DNA of 64,000 nt, from positions 13,095,832 to 13,159,831 of the forward strand of contig OZ038458.1 in NCBI GenBank assembly GCA_964036195.1. Direction: 5' to 3'. Source of the DNA: Sphaerolaimus hirsutus. Taxonomy: Eukaryota > Nematoda > Chromadorea > Monhysterida > Sphaerolaimidae. This document shows, one piece after another, positions 11,698 to 22,788 of this stretch. The position numbers and the translations under genes were made by a program. Each line of letters opens with the position of its first letter. Positions within the stretch are counted from its first letter, which is position 1. The notes below the pieces were generated by a model. The model did no database searches. It saw only the letters and a program-made list of their open reading frames with translations, and was not told the origin of the DNA.

Positions 11698-11837
11698 TAG
11701 TAATGAAAAAGCGTCAGAAAAAAGCGACAAGCTCCAATGGCGCCATGGCGCCATTCGAAAACAGAGCGCCAGGCGAGGCGACGAGAGCGCCACGGTAAAA
11801 AAAGCGCCAGTGGCACCGCGGCGGCATTCAATCACTA
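11698..11837. mobile_element. TAGTGATG-family MITE, GGCGCC interior
   Basis: The left end is TAGTAATGAAAAAGCG and the right end CAATCACTA. The interior is aatggcgccatggcgcc-type palindromic repetition. The target duplication is imperfect (cactagac/cactacag). Confidence 0.6.
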
Positions 11838-12187
11838 CACTACAGCTTTTTGTGAAAGAAATATCAATCGTGACGTCATCGCCAATAAAAAATGTTTGCT
11901 TCAAACGGTGATGCGATTTCGCATTTTATGCATTTCTATTTTTGCGGAAGCCGCATCGTCAGTACCGTATGACCTCCAGTCAGTAGGACCTCTTACCTCC
12001 TATTTAATTTGTCACATTTGCTCTGCACCTAAATACGATTAGAGGGTACCTCTTATCAGAGGTGTACATAAATACTATTGTTTTCAGCATGTTTTACAAA
12101 CATTCAATCAACAACTCAATTCATATTTTAAAATTGGAATGTAACAACATGGTGAACCAATCCTAATATTTACAAAATGACTACCTG
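11838..12187. other. No gene seen
   Basis: AT-rich sequence between two elements with no supported feature. Confidence 0.35.
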
Positions 12188-12621
12188 GTGCCAGTTCCGC
12201 AAGTGGAAAAGTTAATAGTTAAAAGTTAAAAGTTGAGTAAAATGACAAATGGCAAGTTAAGAGTAAAGTTAAATGATAAATGATTAGTTAAGAGATAAGA
12301 GTAAAGTTAAGAGTCAAGCAAGTGTATCAAAATCTTATTTTTCGTATCCAGATCTTATGTTTTTCTATCCAAACATTATGAGATAAGATAACATAAGATT
12401 TGGATACAAAAACATAAGATCTGGATATGAAAAACAAACATTTGGATACACTTGCTTGACTCTTAACTTTACTCTTATCTCTTAACTAATCATTTGTCAT
12501 TTAACTTTACTCTTGTCTCTTAACTCATCATTTATCATCTAATTTTACTCTTAACTTGCCATTTGTCATTTTACTCAACTCTTAACTTTTAACTCATATT
12601 TTCCACTTGCGCAACTGGCCC
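12188..12621. mobile_element. CWG-type inverted-repeat element, long arms
   Basis: The ends are GTGCCAGTTCCGCAAGTGG and CCACTTGCGCAACTGGCCC. CTG is duplicated at 12185-12187 and 12622-12624. The two arms, over 150 bp each, are built from repeats of agttaagagtaaagtta and their complement, around a centre with aacataagat. The transcript would fold into a long hairpin. Confidence 0.85.
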
Positions 12622-12947
12622 CTGGATAAGTATGTTTAGCTCGATTTAACTTGCTAAAACCCACTGGAGTAAGTGCAAATGCTTTTAAATGCAACATCGC
12701 ATGTTGTTGGCCATATTTGGTCACTGTTTTTGCCGTTTCAAGTGTTTCTAGCACGCTGTGTAAGCATACCCATACCCCTTATTGGAGAGGTGCTTGTATA
12801 TTTATTTTGTCACTTAAAAAAATATAGTCAAAATTGCACCTCTTTAATATTAGAGGGTACATCTCATTGGAGCATTTTTTTTTCCTATGGGATGTATTTA
12901 GGTAATAGGGTATTTATCTGTTGGATGGATTCTAGAATAAATTCCAC

Positions 12948-13870
12948 TAGGGTTGGAACAAAACACTTTTTCAAATGTCTGAAATCAAAATCAGATTTTT
13001 TTATATGCAAATATGCTCGGCGGACCGCACGCTATGCATTTTTCTTAAGGAAACACTCCATCATGACGTCATCATTAATAAAATAAAAATGATTCCAGCA
13101 AAAAAAGAAAAAAACATGACACGAAAAAACATTCCTCGTTTGTACACGACTCCGCCTTTTTCTTTTTTTAAATATTTTCCGTTTTGTGAAAGTGCATACA
13201 TAAGTATCCAACTCGCGCGTTATCGACCAAGACACCAATAATTTTGGGCGCATACTTTGCGGTCCGCCGAGTATACCCACACACACACCAGTTGACATCA
13301 AAATTCGAGTCAACTAATATCAACAAAATTTTGGTTAATTAGATGATATCAACTAGTGATGGAATGGCGCCTTGGCGCTGGCGCCATTTGAGGGCGCCAA
13401 AGGGCGCCGCGCCATGGCGCCATTGGCGCTTGGCGCCTGGCGCCCATTTTCTGAATGGCGCCATGGCGCCCTTGGCGCCTGGCGCCCTTTTTCTGTAGCG
13501 CCCTTGGCGCTTGACGCCCACTTTCCGAATGGCGCCATGGCGCCATTGGCGCCTGGCGCCCTTTTTTCTGGCGCTTTTCCATCACTAATATCAACTTCCT
13601 TTGTGTTGGAGAATAGTTAATTTTCTAAAGTGACACTTAATTTTCATTGTTTCTGTTAATTGTGATGCTTTACTTTTTTTGTTATTTAGTTGACATTCAT
13701 TTGACACGAATTTGTGATGTCAATTAATGTGTGTGGTGGGCGCAATGGGGGGCTCAACTTGTAACTGAAATTATGTGCATGTGCGCCAAAAGGTAAAATA
13801 CCTGGTTCATGTATACCACAAATTTTGTCTTTTGATTTAAAAAATCAGTTTCCACCCTGTAATTGAGGAA
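12948..13870. mobile_element. Composite: decayed TAGGGTTGG element with inner insertions
   Basis: The left end TAGGGTTGGAACAAAAC (12948) belongs to the hAT-like family. The right side is degenerate near 13850. Inside lie the GGTCCGCCGAG-ended repeat (about 13013-13276) and the GGCGCC MITE at 13354-13587. Confidence 0.5.
13354..13587. mobile_element. hAT-like MITE, TAGTGATGGAA ends, GGCGCC interior
   Basis: The termini are TAGTGATGGAATGGCGCC and GGCGCTTTTCCATCACTA. A perfect 8-bp duplication ATATCAAC flanks it (13346-13353 and 13588-13595). The interior is a near-continuous array of ggcgcc palindromes with cattttctgaat spacers. This makes alanine/proline/arginine-rich open frames on all strands that should not be called genes. 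Confidence 0.9.
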
Positions 13871-14002
13871 ATAAGACTCAAAAAATCATGTGATATCCCT
13901 AGATTTCAATAACCTTCTTTATTTTGTCTTCGAATGTCTTCAAAGCTTCTTTAAATTTTTTACAAAGTCACAGTTTTACAACAATTTTGGTAAAAAAGTA
14001 CC

Positions 14003-14429
14003 TATCGTATTTCCTTAAAATACCCCCGTCGGGGTAATTGTATCAGAGTGAGAATTTTGAGGGGGGTTAAACGAGGGAGGTATTTCGAGGGGGGCTTATT
14101 ATTTCGCCAGAAATTTTTTGAAATTTCAGTATAATTACTGAATTGTCGCCTGTAACGTACGCAGACGAAAAATGCAACAATAACACCTATACATAAGAGT
14201 CTGTTGACTTATATAAGTATGTTGATGGCATAAACACTGTTCTAATGTAACAATTCATCATTTTTAACGTGTGTTTTGCATTGTCCGAATCACAAACCAC
14301 AGTTTTCTCATGTACGTTTTCTGTACACTCAATTCAAGGGGGGGGTATTTCAAGGGGGGCTAATAAATTCGTAGTGGTCACTTTGAGGGTGGGTATTTCG
14401 CAACGGGGGTATTTCGAGGGAATACGGTA
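14003..14429. mobile_element. CCGTATTTCCTCGAA-type element, core-bearing subfamily
   Basis: The ends are TATCGTATTTCCTTAAAATAC and CGAGGGAATACGGTA. The unique centre (gtaacgtacgcagacg, gaaaaatgcaacaa, tacataagagtctgttgac) matches 6710-7157 and 16455-16878, so these three are one subfamily about 420-450 nt long. Confidence 0.75.
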
Positions 14430-14754
14430 TTTATTTTTACTTTACCCATGATTCTGTTGTACTGTATTTATTTACGTAGTATTCTAAATCACCTAGGTAT
14501 TTTATAAATTTTTCTGTATTTATCAGCCCACGTCACAAGTTAATGAGTGACTTGCTTTCACTTTCTAATAACAGGTTTTGGCTACGATTCAACTGAAACT
14601 CCACCCACACAATGTCGTCAATCATAACACGTAGACAACAATTACATCCCCAATTAAAAGTATTCAAATTGGCGTTTACGACGGTCCAGCGCGATGCGTT
14701 TAAATAGTGACATTCAGGATAAGAGACCAGTCAAAAAGAAAGAATCCTTCGAGG

Positions 14755-15380
14755 ATGAAATACACAGCTGCGGTGGTTTTCGTTGCGGCGGTTGTCGCGC
14801 TGGGATCTGCGCAGTCTTCTGGGTTTTTGGTCGGTTGCCAAGTTTCATTGCGGTTGACAACTGGTAGCAAATGGAGTTGACGTGTCACAGAAACGCCGCT
14901 TCGAGTATCCACGTTGGGGCGACAGCGTCGGCGGCAGCATCAACCAGGTAAATACCACTTTTAAACTCTGAGAGAAAAATACAGCCCCCTTGAATAACTC
15001 CTCCCTTTTGAATAACTCCCTCCTCAAAAACTCTGACGAAAAATAACTCCCTGGAGTCTTCTTCAAGGATATATTGACGGTAATTATATTTTCTCTGCTT
15101 TTTTCAGAGAGGTTTAATTTTATTTTATTTCTTTCATTTTCTGAGATTAAATTTAATTACATTTTCTGATAAACACCCATTTTTGGAACGCTAATGACAA
15201 TTGGGGGGCGCGCAGGCCGGAGGCCCGTCCGGGGCGACGCAACACCTGCTGCTCAAGGCGGGCATGTTCGACCGGGCGGGCGCGGCCGTCGCCGAACGGC
15301 AGAGGATGCTGGCGGCTGCGTCGCGCGTCCGCAACTGCTTCCTCAGCCCCGCCCAGTGCATGGCCCTGGGGGAAATGTGA
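14755..15380 (+). CDS. Neuropeptide-type precursor with allatostatin-C/somatostatin-like C terminus
   Basis: Three phase-0 exons: 14755-14829, 14891-14947 and 15216-15380, encoding 98 residues. Exon 1 is a signal peptide (MKYTAAVVFVAAVVALGSA). Exon 2 opens with a basic site, KRRFEYPRWGD. Exon 3 ends RVRNCFLSPAQCMALGEM and a stop. The C-F-L-S-P-A-Q-C loop (Cys85-Cys92) has six residues between cysteines and the spacing of the arthropod allatostatin-C core R-Y-R-Q-C-Y-F-N-P-I-S-C, including R-x-R before the first Cys and Pro at the same place. Secretion and disulfide closure are inferred. No dibasic site sits directly before the loop; RQR (72-74) or Arg81 could be used. The first exon, if unspliced, runs into a stop. 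Intron 2 holds decayed inverted-repeat elements. Function as a ligand is inference from the motif. Confidence 0.7.
14948..15215. repeat. Intron 2 of the peptide precursor: decayed elements
   Basis: Contains a CCCTTGAATAACTCC-type fragment (about 14975-15081) related to the CCGTAT family. Next to it is a right-end fragment of the TAGCGTTC MITE (about 15085-15193, ending TTTTTGGAACGCTAA). Neither keeps both ends. Confidence 0.5.
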
Positions 15381-15738
15381 CTGACCAGCGGCACTCTCGT
15401 CTGCAACCTGCCCCGCTAGGCTGAAAAATGCGTGCTTTCCGCAGATTTCCCCGCAAATATTGCTGAAATATACCTAGGTACATATATATATAGGTATATT
15501 GAAAAAATCGGACACTGAACGCCGGTGCAACAAACTGCTATTTTTATCGTTCGTAAAAAGCTGTGTCATGCAATGAATGTTGAACTGATAGATAAACATA
15601 AATGATGAGTAGATATAGTCCGGTATTTATGAAGGTACTATCTAAACGGACATAGGTAAACCGATTACCCATTATTGACAATTTTGTAGTTTGTTCGAAC
15701 TTTTATGGCAGAACAATTTTAAATGTAGGTGAATTAAA

Positions 15739-15868
15739 TACCGTATTTCCTCGGAATACCCCCTCGAAATACCTCACATATAATACCCCCCCCCCTCGTT
15801 TAACCACGCTCAAAATTTCCACTCTGAAAACATAAACCCCCCGGCGGGTAATTCGAGGAAATACGTTA
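15739..15868. mobile_element. CCGTATTTCCTCGAA-type element, short
   Basis: The ends are TACCGTATTTCCTCGGAATAC and TAATTCGAGGAAATACGTTA around c-run/g-run words. It is a short deletion derivative of the same family. Confidence 0.7.
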
Positions 15869-16454
15869 GTCGTTTTTTAACGAATGTTGTGATTTGGTTT
15901 TCAAGTTATTTTTTATACCTATCAACATTTTCGGCAATTTTTTTTCTTCATATTTTCACATTTTTTCATTCAAAGCGTTAGTGAACTGCTTTTTTCATTC
16001 CCATCTTTTTGCCACACTCACGTTTCCCCATTCATATGCTTACCTAATTGAGAAAAAAATTCTTTCAAGATTGTACATCATTTAGGATAGTAGATAATAC
16101 ATATTTAGGATGCACTCGATTAAATTCGAAAATTTAGCCATTCCAGATCATTTTGATGCGTGGTTGAATCTGACCAGATCAACGTGTTTCACGGTTGTGA
16201 TTTTTACGCAGTAGCGAAAAGGGCGTAGTCGTTTTGTATTTCTGTAATATGCCGTATATCCTAGAAATACACCCAGGGGGTTCATTAATTCGTCAACAAA
16301 TTTTGAGGAACGTTTATTCGAGGGTGTTTTTTTTTCGTCAGAACTTTTCGTGAAGGACCGTATAGTAAAGAATATGCCTATACATACCCAAAACTGGTAA
16401 TAACTGTGACAAAACAGGGTATATTTGGACATATTATATATATATATACCTATA
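15869..16454. other. No gene seen
   Basis: AT-rich. A left-end fragment of the CCGTAT family (gccgtatatcctagaaatac, about 16252) with a decayed right side near 16365 is the only recognisable item. Confidence 0.35.
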
Positions 16455-16878
16455 TACCGTATTTCCTCGAAATATTGAACCCCGGGGGTGATTGTTTCAG
16501 AGTAAGAATTTTGAGGGGGGGTTATAAACGAGGGGGGTATTTCGAGGGGGGCTTATTATTTCGCCAGAATTTTTTTGAAATTCCAGTACTAAATTGTCGT
16601 CTGTAACGTACGCAGACGTAGAAAAATGCAACAATAACCGCTATATATAAGAGTCTATTGACGTACATAAGTGTGTAACGCTGTTCTAACGTAACAATTC
16701 AGCCGAATGACAAACCGCAGTTTTGTCATGTACGTTCTCTGTACACTCAATTTTTTTTTTTTGGGGGGGGGGGTATTTCGAGGGGGTGGGTAATTATTTC
16801 ATAGTGTCCATTTTGAGGGGGGGGGTATTTCGAGACGGGGGTATTTCGAGGGGGGGGGGGGTTCGAGGAAATACGGTA
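16455..16878. mobile_element. CCGTATTTCCTCGAA-type element, core-bearing subfamily
   Basis: The ends are TACCGTATTTCCTCGAAAT and CGAGGAAATACGGTA. The centre matches 14003-14429 and 6710-7157. A further fragment with a right end CGAGG/GGAGGAAATACGGTA follows at about 16980-17079. Confidence 0.8.
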
Positions 16879-17317
16879 GGTATGTATTTATATATCAACA
16901 CAAAGTAGTTTTTGTGTAGCCGCGATACAAATTGACAGAAATTTATACATCATGTACCTTGTCCATTACATTATTCCAGACGGGGGTATTTCGAGGGGGT
17001 TATTTTTCCTCAGATCGTTCAGACCTGGGGGTATTTCAGGGGACGTCAATTCAAGGCGGTAATTTGGAGGAAATACGGTATGTTATTGGTGCAAATAGGC
17101 CGCCGGTGACAGATCTGTCAGATAAGGTAGGTAAGTCGTAACGCAATTGCAAGAAGCCACATTTGAGTGTGTTGACACTGACCTGTTTAAACTCAACACG
17201 TGAAGATTTAAATGGGAATTGACAGGTGATTTTTCAAGGTTGCTCACACTTATGTTTAATTCAAGCTTTGGAGTAACAATGCAGTTATTTACCCTAAAGC
17301 AAAGTGTTGGGAATGTA

Positions 17318-18230
17318 CATGGTCTGGCTGAAAAGTCCCCGGGCAGTGCTCGCCATTCGCGCTAGGGGTAAGCTACGCTCATAAAATTTTGACACGTTAA
17401 CATATCAGGTGTTTTGAGTTCTCACCCAAAATTTCGCCCCTCTAGCTCCACCCATTGCGGAACTGCGGGGGTTCAATTTCGGTCATTTTGTACTGATGTA
17501 CAAATGGTGCTCTAGCTCAACGCTGCTTTAAGTTGTGATCAAGAAACTTTGGCTAGTGTAAGCCACCAGTGTTGGCAATGTGCCAGCACTAACCAACATT
17601 AGCTATGATATCATAAGCCTAGTTCATATTGTCATTACTGCCACTACTATCACTACCAAATTCAGCATTCTGCCTCTCCTTCTCAAAAAGTGGTTAATAC
17701 AGGATGCATTTTGCATGCACACTGCTGTTGAACACAGATAATGTGTCCACCACAGATTAGTAATGAAACATAGGGAAATTTTAAACACATAACTCACTTA
17801 CTGCACATTTCAAAACAACATTAAAAGCACTGCATTACACATGATCTCAGATGATCACCACAAATATCAATCACAGTTCCCACGTTTCTTGCACATCACC
17901 CTGATCTGCATATTTATTTTACCTTAATAGCAATGATGTTGATAAAAGTGTTGAATATTATCAGCACATTGCCAACACTGGTGGCTTACACTAGCCAAAG
18001 TTTCATGATCACAACTTAAAGCAGCATTGAGCTAGAGCACCATTTGTACATCAGTACAAAATGACCGAAATTGTAACCCCCACAGTTCCGCAGTGGGTGG
18101 AGCGAGAGGGGTGAAATTTTGGGTGAAAACTCAAAACACCTGATATCTTAACGTGTCAAAATTTTATGACCGTAGCTCACCCCTAGCGCGAATGGCGAGC
18201 ACTGCCCGGGGACTTTTCAGCCGGACCATG
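17318..18230. mobile_element. Long-terminal-inverted-repeat element, TA target
   Basis: The left arm begins CATGGTCTGGCTGAAAAGTC and the right arm ends GACTTTTCAGCCGGACCATG. The arms are about 270 bp (17318 to about 17590 and about 17960-18230) and include the shared tract ccaccagtgttggcaatgtgc. TA flanks both ends. The central 370 bp has no coding frame, so it is non-autonomous. Confidence 0.85.
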
Positions 18231-19671
18231 TAAGGATGTGAGAAATCACACATGTGATATGAATGTTTGTAGTTTGTGTGATGAATGTGAGATTTGAAGT
18301 GTGAACGTAACAGTGGGCAGTGCCATTTGATAGGTGGAAGTCTACTCTAAGAAAAAGTTTTATCATAATTCCTCTCATAATCAATCATTATATTGTGCTT
18401 TGGGTTACAGTTTTGGATAAGCACTTAAAATATTCCCCACACTCTGCTACATCCAAAAAATACCTAATACTCGTGTAAAAAAGATAAGAACGCAGAGAGA
18501 ACAGCAGTAATTAAAGAACTGAGATTTTCCATTTACATTTGCTAAAACAGTCTGAGAGGAAGTTATTTACTTGGGTGTCCAAACAGCAGAAAATGTTTAT
18601 GGGGTAAAAATATTTATGTGTATACTAGACTTGTACCTATGTACCTACACACTGAATGGTAATTCCAAAGTTTGGATTATATACGTAAATACAGAGCGAG
18701 TTCAAAAAATTGAACACCATTTCCCAATAAATACTGCCGCAAGTTTATTTTTTTTTTTTCAAACGCAACTGCTCATTTTTTGTCTGTAACTATCGGATTA
18801 GTCGCTTGACACAGTTAATTTTCACTTTTTATTTCATAGGCCATAAAGAACTGGTGCGTAGGGCAATGGCACATATTTTCACGAGCTCCGGCAAATCTGC
18901 GCATTATTGCAGGCATCACAATAAACTGAATTGAATTCTTAACGCACGACGCTCATTTTTTGACAAACGAAATCCTTCGAAGTGAATCATGAACCCGCAA
19001 CAAACACGTTTCAAGCAAACACCGGATACCAACGTGTGCGCTGTTTTAATAGCTCTGGCTCCTCTGCATCTGTCGAGAAAATCTTTCGCCTTTTACTAAA
19101 GATTTCCGTGCAGAGGAGCAATTTATGAGTGTTACACTCAATTTTTGGGATCCCAACACCTCGTTGGGATTTGCATTTGGAGGTTGACGCCTTGTTTCGT
19201 TTTACGCGAGTTGTGACGAACATAATCCATGTGAATAGAGCGGGCTTGAATCTCACTGGTGCCTTGTTCTCTAGTAATTTGAAATTCATTTATTAGAAAA
19301 ATACATGCAATGCCATCAGGTAAAAAATGTTCCTTGTCCAATAATTTATATTTCTTTGTGTTAAGAGATGGCGACGGGACACTTGCGCGTCACCATGGAA
19401 ACGCGAAATGAAACGAAATGAAGTGCCATTGAAGTAATGAACGTCCGCGTGGATTTAATAACGGGTATCTGATACAACAGGTTACATTGCGAGCTTGTAC
19501 ACTTGTAAATATAATCGCTAAGCTTACCGGTCAAAGCTAAATTACTGTTATTGTGCGAATGTCCTGCGCACGGAACGGAAACGTCGTAGCTGCGAAGTAT
19601 TAGTCGAATGAGGACACTCAGGAGTGAATCCTGTCCAACAAACACAACCTAAACAAATACAAAACCCCAAA
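18231..19671. other. No gene seen; upstream region of the next gene
   Basis: AT-rich with chance frames. The last few hundred bases presumably hold the promoter and 5' leader of the gene at 19672, but no diagnostic motif can be named. Confidence 0.35.
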
Positions 19672-20940
19672 ATGTACCCGCAAGTGCACCAACCAATGGG
19701 GTACCCACCGCACGCGGTGCCCATTCCTCAAGATTGGCAAGGACCGACGCAGCCAATGCCGAACTACGGCTACCCGTACAATGGCGTCGGCCCGCCGCAG
19801 CAGTGGCACCCTGGCGGCGGTGCGATGCCGCAAATGATGGCACCTGGTTGCCAGTCAGGTCAAGGCCAGTGGCCGGCTCAGCAGGTGCCAGTTCCGCAAA
19901 ATGAGGAGTGAGAAGTGAAATGACAAAGGCGAAGTGAAAGCGCAAAGGCCAAGTGAAATGGCAAAGGCGAAGTGAAAGCGCAAAGGCGAAGTGAAATGGC
20001 AAGTGAATTGGCAAAAGCGAAGAGAAATTAATTTTATTGTTTTACTTTTTAATTGCTTCGCCTTTGCCATTTCACTTCTCGCTTCTCATTTTGCGGAACT
20101 GGCGCCAGGTAATGCACCCGCCGCCCCAGTGGCTGGCTGCACAGAGGCACTTGGACATGTCCGCCAGCATGGGCTACATTCCACAACACCATTATGTGGA
20201 CAGCAACGGAATGATAGACCAGCAGACTGGGATGGTCTGTTATTACTGTGATTGTGAATTATGGAGGTTATAAAATGTCGTATTAAACGCAGGCTATGCG
20301 CAAAGTACCCAGTGCGCCAGAACTTCAACACTGGGTGAACGAGCCAGAGCTCATGGCAACAAAACACGTTGACCAGAGTGAAAATGCACCGCCAAACTAT
20401 CAAAGGGCGCCGCCACCACCACGGCCTAGACCAGGGGCGGCCAAAATCCACGTGCTGCCGTCGCCGCCACTCCGCGCGCCCGCACCGAACAAAGTCGAGG
20501 CGTCCGCAAACGTGGAAATCTCCACCATGGTCGTAACAACGATCCACATGCTCGTACTCGCCGTGTTGTCGCTGAGGGGAGTCTATATATTTGTGCGATA
20601 CTTCGGACAGAACTCATACTTTCCAGCCATGTTCTACGTGCTGCAGGCAGCTGGCATGCTAATGATAGCGTTTGACATCGCCGACATCGTGTTCATCAAG
20701 AGCAGGATGTACAAAGGTCTTATGATCAGCGTGTTGACATTCAACATAGTGTACATTATGCTTGCCGCTTACGGTTTATATGGAACCATCGAGACGATAG
20801 TTATGTACTTTTCCTATGGTCACTTCTACACTGAAATTATTTGGGTTGTGGGCTATTTTGTGGAGCCAATTTTGACCGTGGTGTCTTTTGCGCTAAAACT
20901 AGCTGTACTGAAAAAGTGGAAATCGTCTATTCATCCGTGA
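19672..20940 (+). CDS. Proline-rich four-helix membrane protein
   Basis: Three exons, all phase 0: 19672-19884, 20109-20234 and 20293-20940, encoding 328 residues. I do not recognise a named family. The first 190 residues are rich in Pro, Gln, Gly, Tyr and Met (MYPQVHQPMGYPPHAVP, APPPPRPRPG), typical of a cytosolic disordered tail. Four hydrophobic helices follow at roughly 192-216, 227-247, 255-282 and 296-320. The protein ends with a short basic tail (KKWKSSIHP). Acidic residues occur in helix 2 (FDIADI) and the third loop (TIETI). Intron 2 is a compact 58 nt. Intron 1 (19885-20108) is an inverted-repeat element; unspliced, the frame would end eight codons later (VPVPQNEE, stop), while splicing joins CAG-CAG to GTA-ATG in frame. 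Confidence 0.75.
19885..20108 (+). mobile_element. Introner-like element: a transposon that is exactly an intron
   Basis: The element 19885-20105 starts GTGCCAGTTCCGCAAAATGAG and ends CTCATTTTGCGGAACTGGCGC, a near-perfect terminal inverted repeat. CAG precedes it (19882-19884) and follows it (20106-20108). The 5' splice site GT is the element's own first two bases. The 3' splice site AG is the duplicated CAG. The empty site reads CAG followed by GTAATG, an ordinary exon junction sequence. The arms repeat aagtgaaatggcaaaggcg and its complement, so the transcript folds back and brings the splice sites together. Use of these exact splice sites is inferred from frame restoration. Confidence 0.85.
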
Positions 20941-21074
20941 TTTTTATAGGATTCTGATGAGAAAGTCAGATTGAGTCAATTTATTATCCTATCCTATTGC
21001 TACTCCAGACGTATAATACTAGATAAAAAGTCCTCAGTGTCAGACAAACTGCTTCATGGGCGCATGGTCATGTG

Positions 21075-21795
21075 TAGTGATGGAATGGCGCCATTGGTAC
21101 TCTTTTTATGTGGCGCCTGGCGCCCACATTCTGAAAGGCGCAATGGCGCCCTTGGCGCCTGACGCACTGCTTTAAAAGGGCGCCAAAAAGGTGCCAGCAG
21201 GGTGTCAAGGCGAGTGCTGTGTAAATGAAAAAATAAATAAAAAACGCATGTGGACAATTGAAATTCGCCAGAAAAATGGACTACCTAAGTGGTGCGAGTG
21301 GGTGGAAATCTTTTGTCCAACGGTTCATCAGATGTGTCTGACGGGTCAGAAGAGTAGAAGACAAGAATGATGGACCGTCGAACTTGCAAAATTATAAATA
21401 AATGGATTCAAATCGTTGCAATTCCGTTTTGGTCCATTTTAAGGAAACATCGATTGGAAAAGTCTATTTGAAGCGAATGGATTGTTGTCAAATGACAATT
21501 TCCATTGTGTTTGAATTCATCATGTGGTTTTTATAAAAAAATTTTGTTGCTAGTGGTGTTTTTGTTCATTACATTCTGTAGAACGAGAATTAAGAAGTGA
21601 ATGTGTGTACCACGGTGCTGTAGCAACATTTTTAGCACATGCAGGGTGTTGTAGGCACTTATTTATCCTGGCGCCCTTGGCGCTTGGCGCCCTATTTTCC
21701 AAATGGCGCCATGGCTTCCTTGGCGCCCTCTTTCCGTGGCGCCCACTTTCCGAATGGCGCCTGGCGCCCTCTTTTCTGGCGCTTTTCCATCACTA
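21075..21795. mobile_element. hAT-like MITE, TAGTGATGGAA ends, GGCGCC arms
   Basis: The termini are TAGTGATGGAATGGCGCC and GGCGCTTTTCCATCACTA. They are flanked by a perfect 8-bp duplication GTCATGTG (21067-21074 and 21796-21803). Unlike 13354-13587 it keeps about 400 bp of non-repetitive centre (21200-21600), which may be closer to a founder copy. Confidence 0.9.
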
Positions 21796-21803
21796 GTCAT
21801 GTG

Positions 21804-22417
21804 TAAGAAGACATAAATACTGTGTTATGGGCTTGTATGTGTACTGGGACCCTCCGTCAGAATGCCATGGCGGCATGCCATTTTCAGTGTCATAAAATCA
21901 GAATCACCACATCTAGAAATAAATCTTCTCATGAAAAAAGATTGCTTTATTTGACAGGATAAATCATTTATTATTTCGTGTAAATATGAATGGAGTAAAG
22001 TAGTGACAGTAAAAATTGCAGTGAAAAATTGAAAGTAAGCATCAATGTTTGACAGTTTATATAATATAATATTATCCATGTGTGAGAGAACTGATTGACT
22101 ATCTTTGCCTTGCCCTAAATTCATCAAATCAATTTAAATTCTTGAGTGGCCAAAGTTTCGAAATTTTATCGGATTGTCCAGTCTGCAACACAAGGATAAG
22201 GAATACTGAAATCGTTTCCTTGATAATCACTGGCTGTATCAAAACGCATACGTTATCCAGAACTAACGCACAAAAGAAATGAAAATTAATGCAATATAAA
22301 TATGCGTGAGTATACTCAATTTCACAGTCCACCGTCAATTATAATTGGCCCAGTAACTGCGCATCGGCTCAACTGTATGGTGTGAGGGGATGCGGTAGAA
22401 TGGCGTCACACACACCG
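21804..22417. other. No gene seen
   Basis: AT-rich, chance frames only. Confidence 0.35.
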
Positions 22418-22788
22418 GATGTCAACTGGTTTCGGTGTCAACTCGATTTTAGTTCAATTTAGGTCGCAGGGCAATTTTCAAGTGCACATGCGGCAATGTC
22501 GAAAAGGATTAAATATTGCCACGTGCATTTGAACATGGTTTCACAACCAATCAACTGAAATCTAAATGGATACCAGTCAGCCCAGTTGACATCGGGTTTC
22601 ATTGTCATCAGATGTCAACTGAACTGAATGGTTTCCATCAAGATTTAAGTTAATGGGTTGCAAAACTACGTTCAAATGCACATTGCAGTATCAATTCTAT
22701 TCGGACATAGCCGCATGCACACTTGAAAACTGTCCTGCAACCTAAATTTAACTCAAATTAAGTTGACACCGAAACCAGTTGACATCCA
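22418..22788. mobile_element. Inverted-repeat element, GATGTCAACTGG ends
   Basis: The left arm GGATGTCAACTGGTTTCGG, ggtgtcaact, caagtgcacatgcgg is mirrored by ccgcatgcacacttg, agttgacacc and CCGAAACCAGTTGACATCC. Related tgtcaac/gttgacac arms occur at 43330-43745. Confidence 0.7.

Noticed and set aside
13339-13620. Several overlapping Ala/Pro/Arg/Trp-rich open frames on both strands
   Set aside because: They are all produced by the ggcgcc array of a TSD-flanked MITE (13354-13587). The same artefact occurs at 11730, 21060-21250, 21600-21790, 31030-31300 and 31650-32100.
15194-15424. A GC-rich 76-residue plus-strand frame beginning at 15194
   Set aside because: It is a shifted frame of the peptide-precursor exon 15216-15380, whose true frame has an acceptor, matched phase and the cysteine loop.
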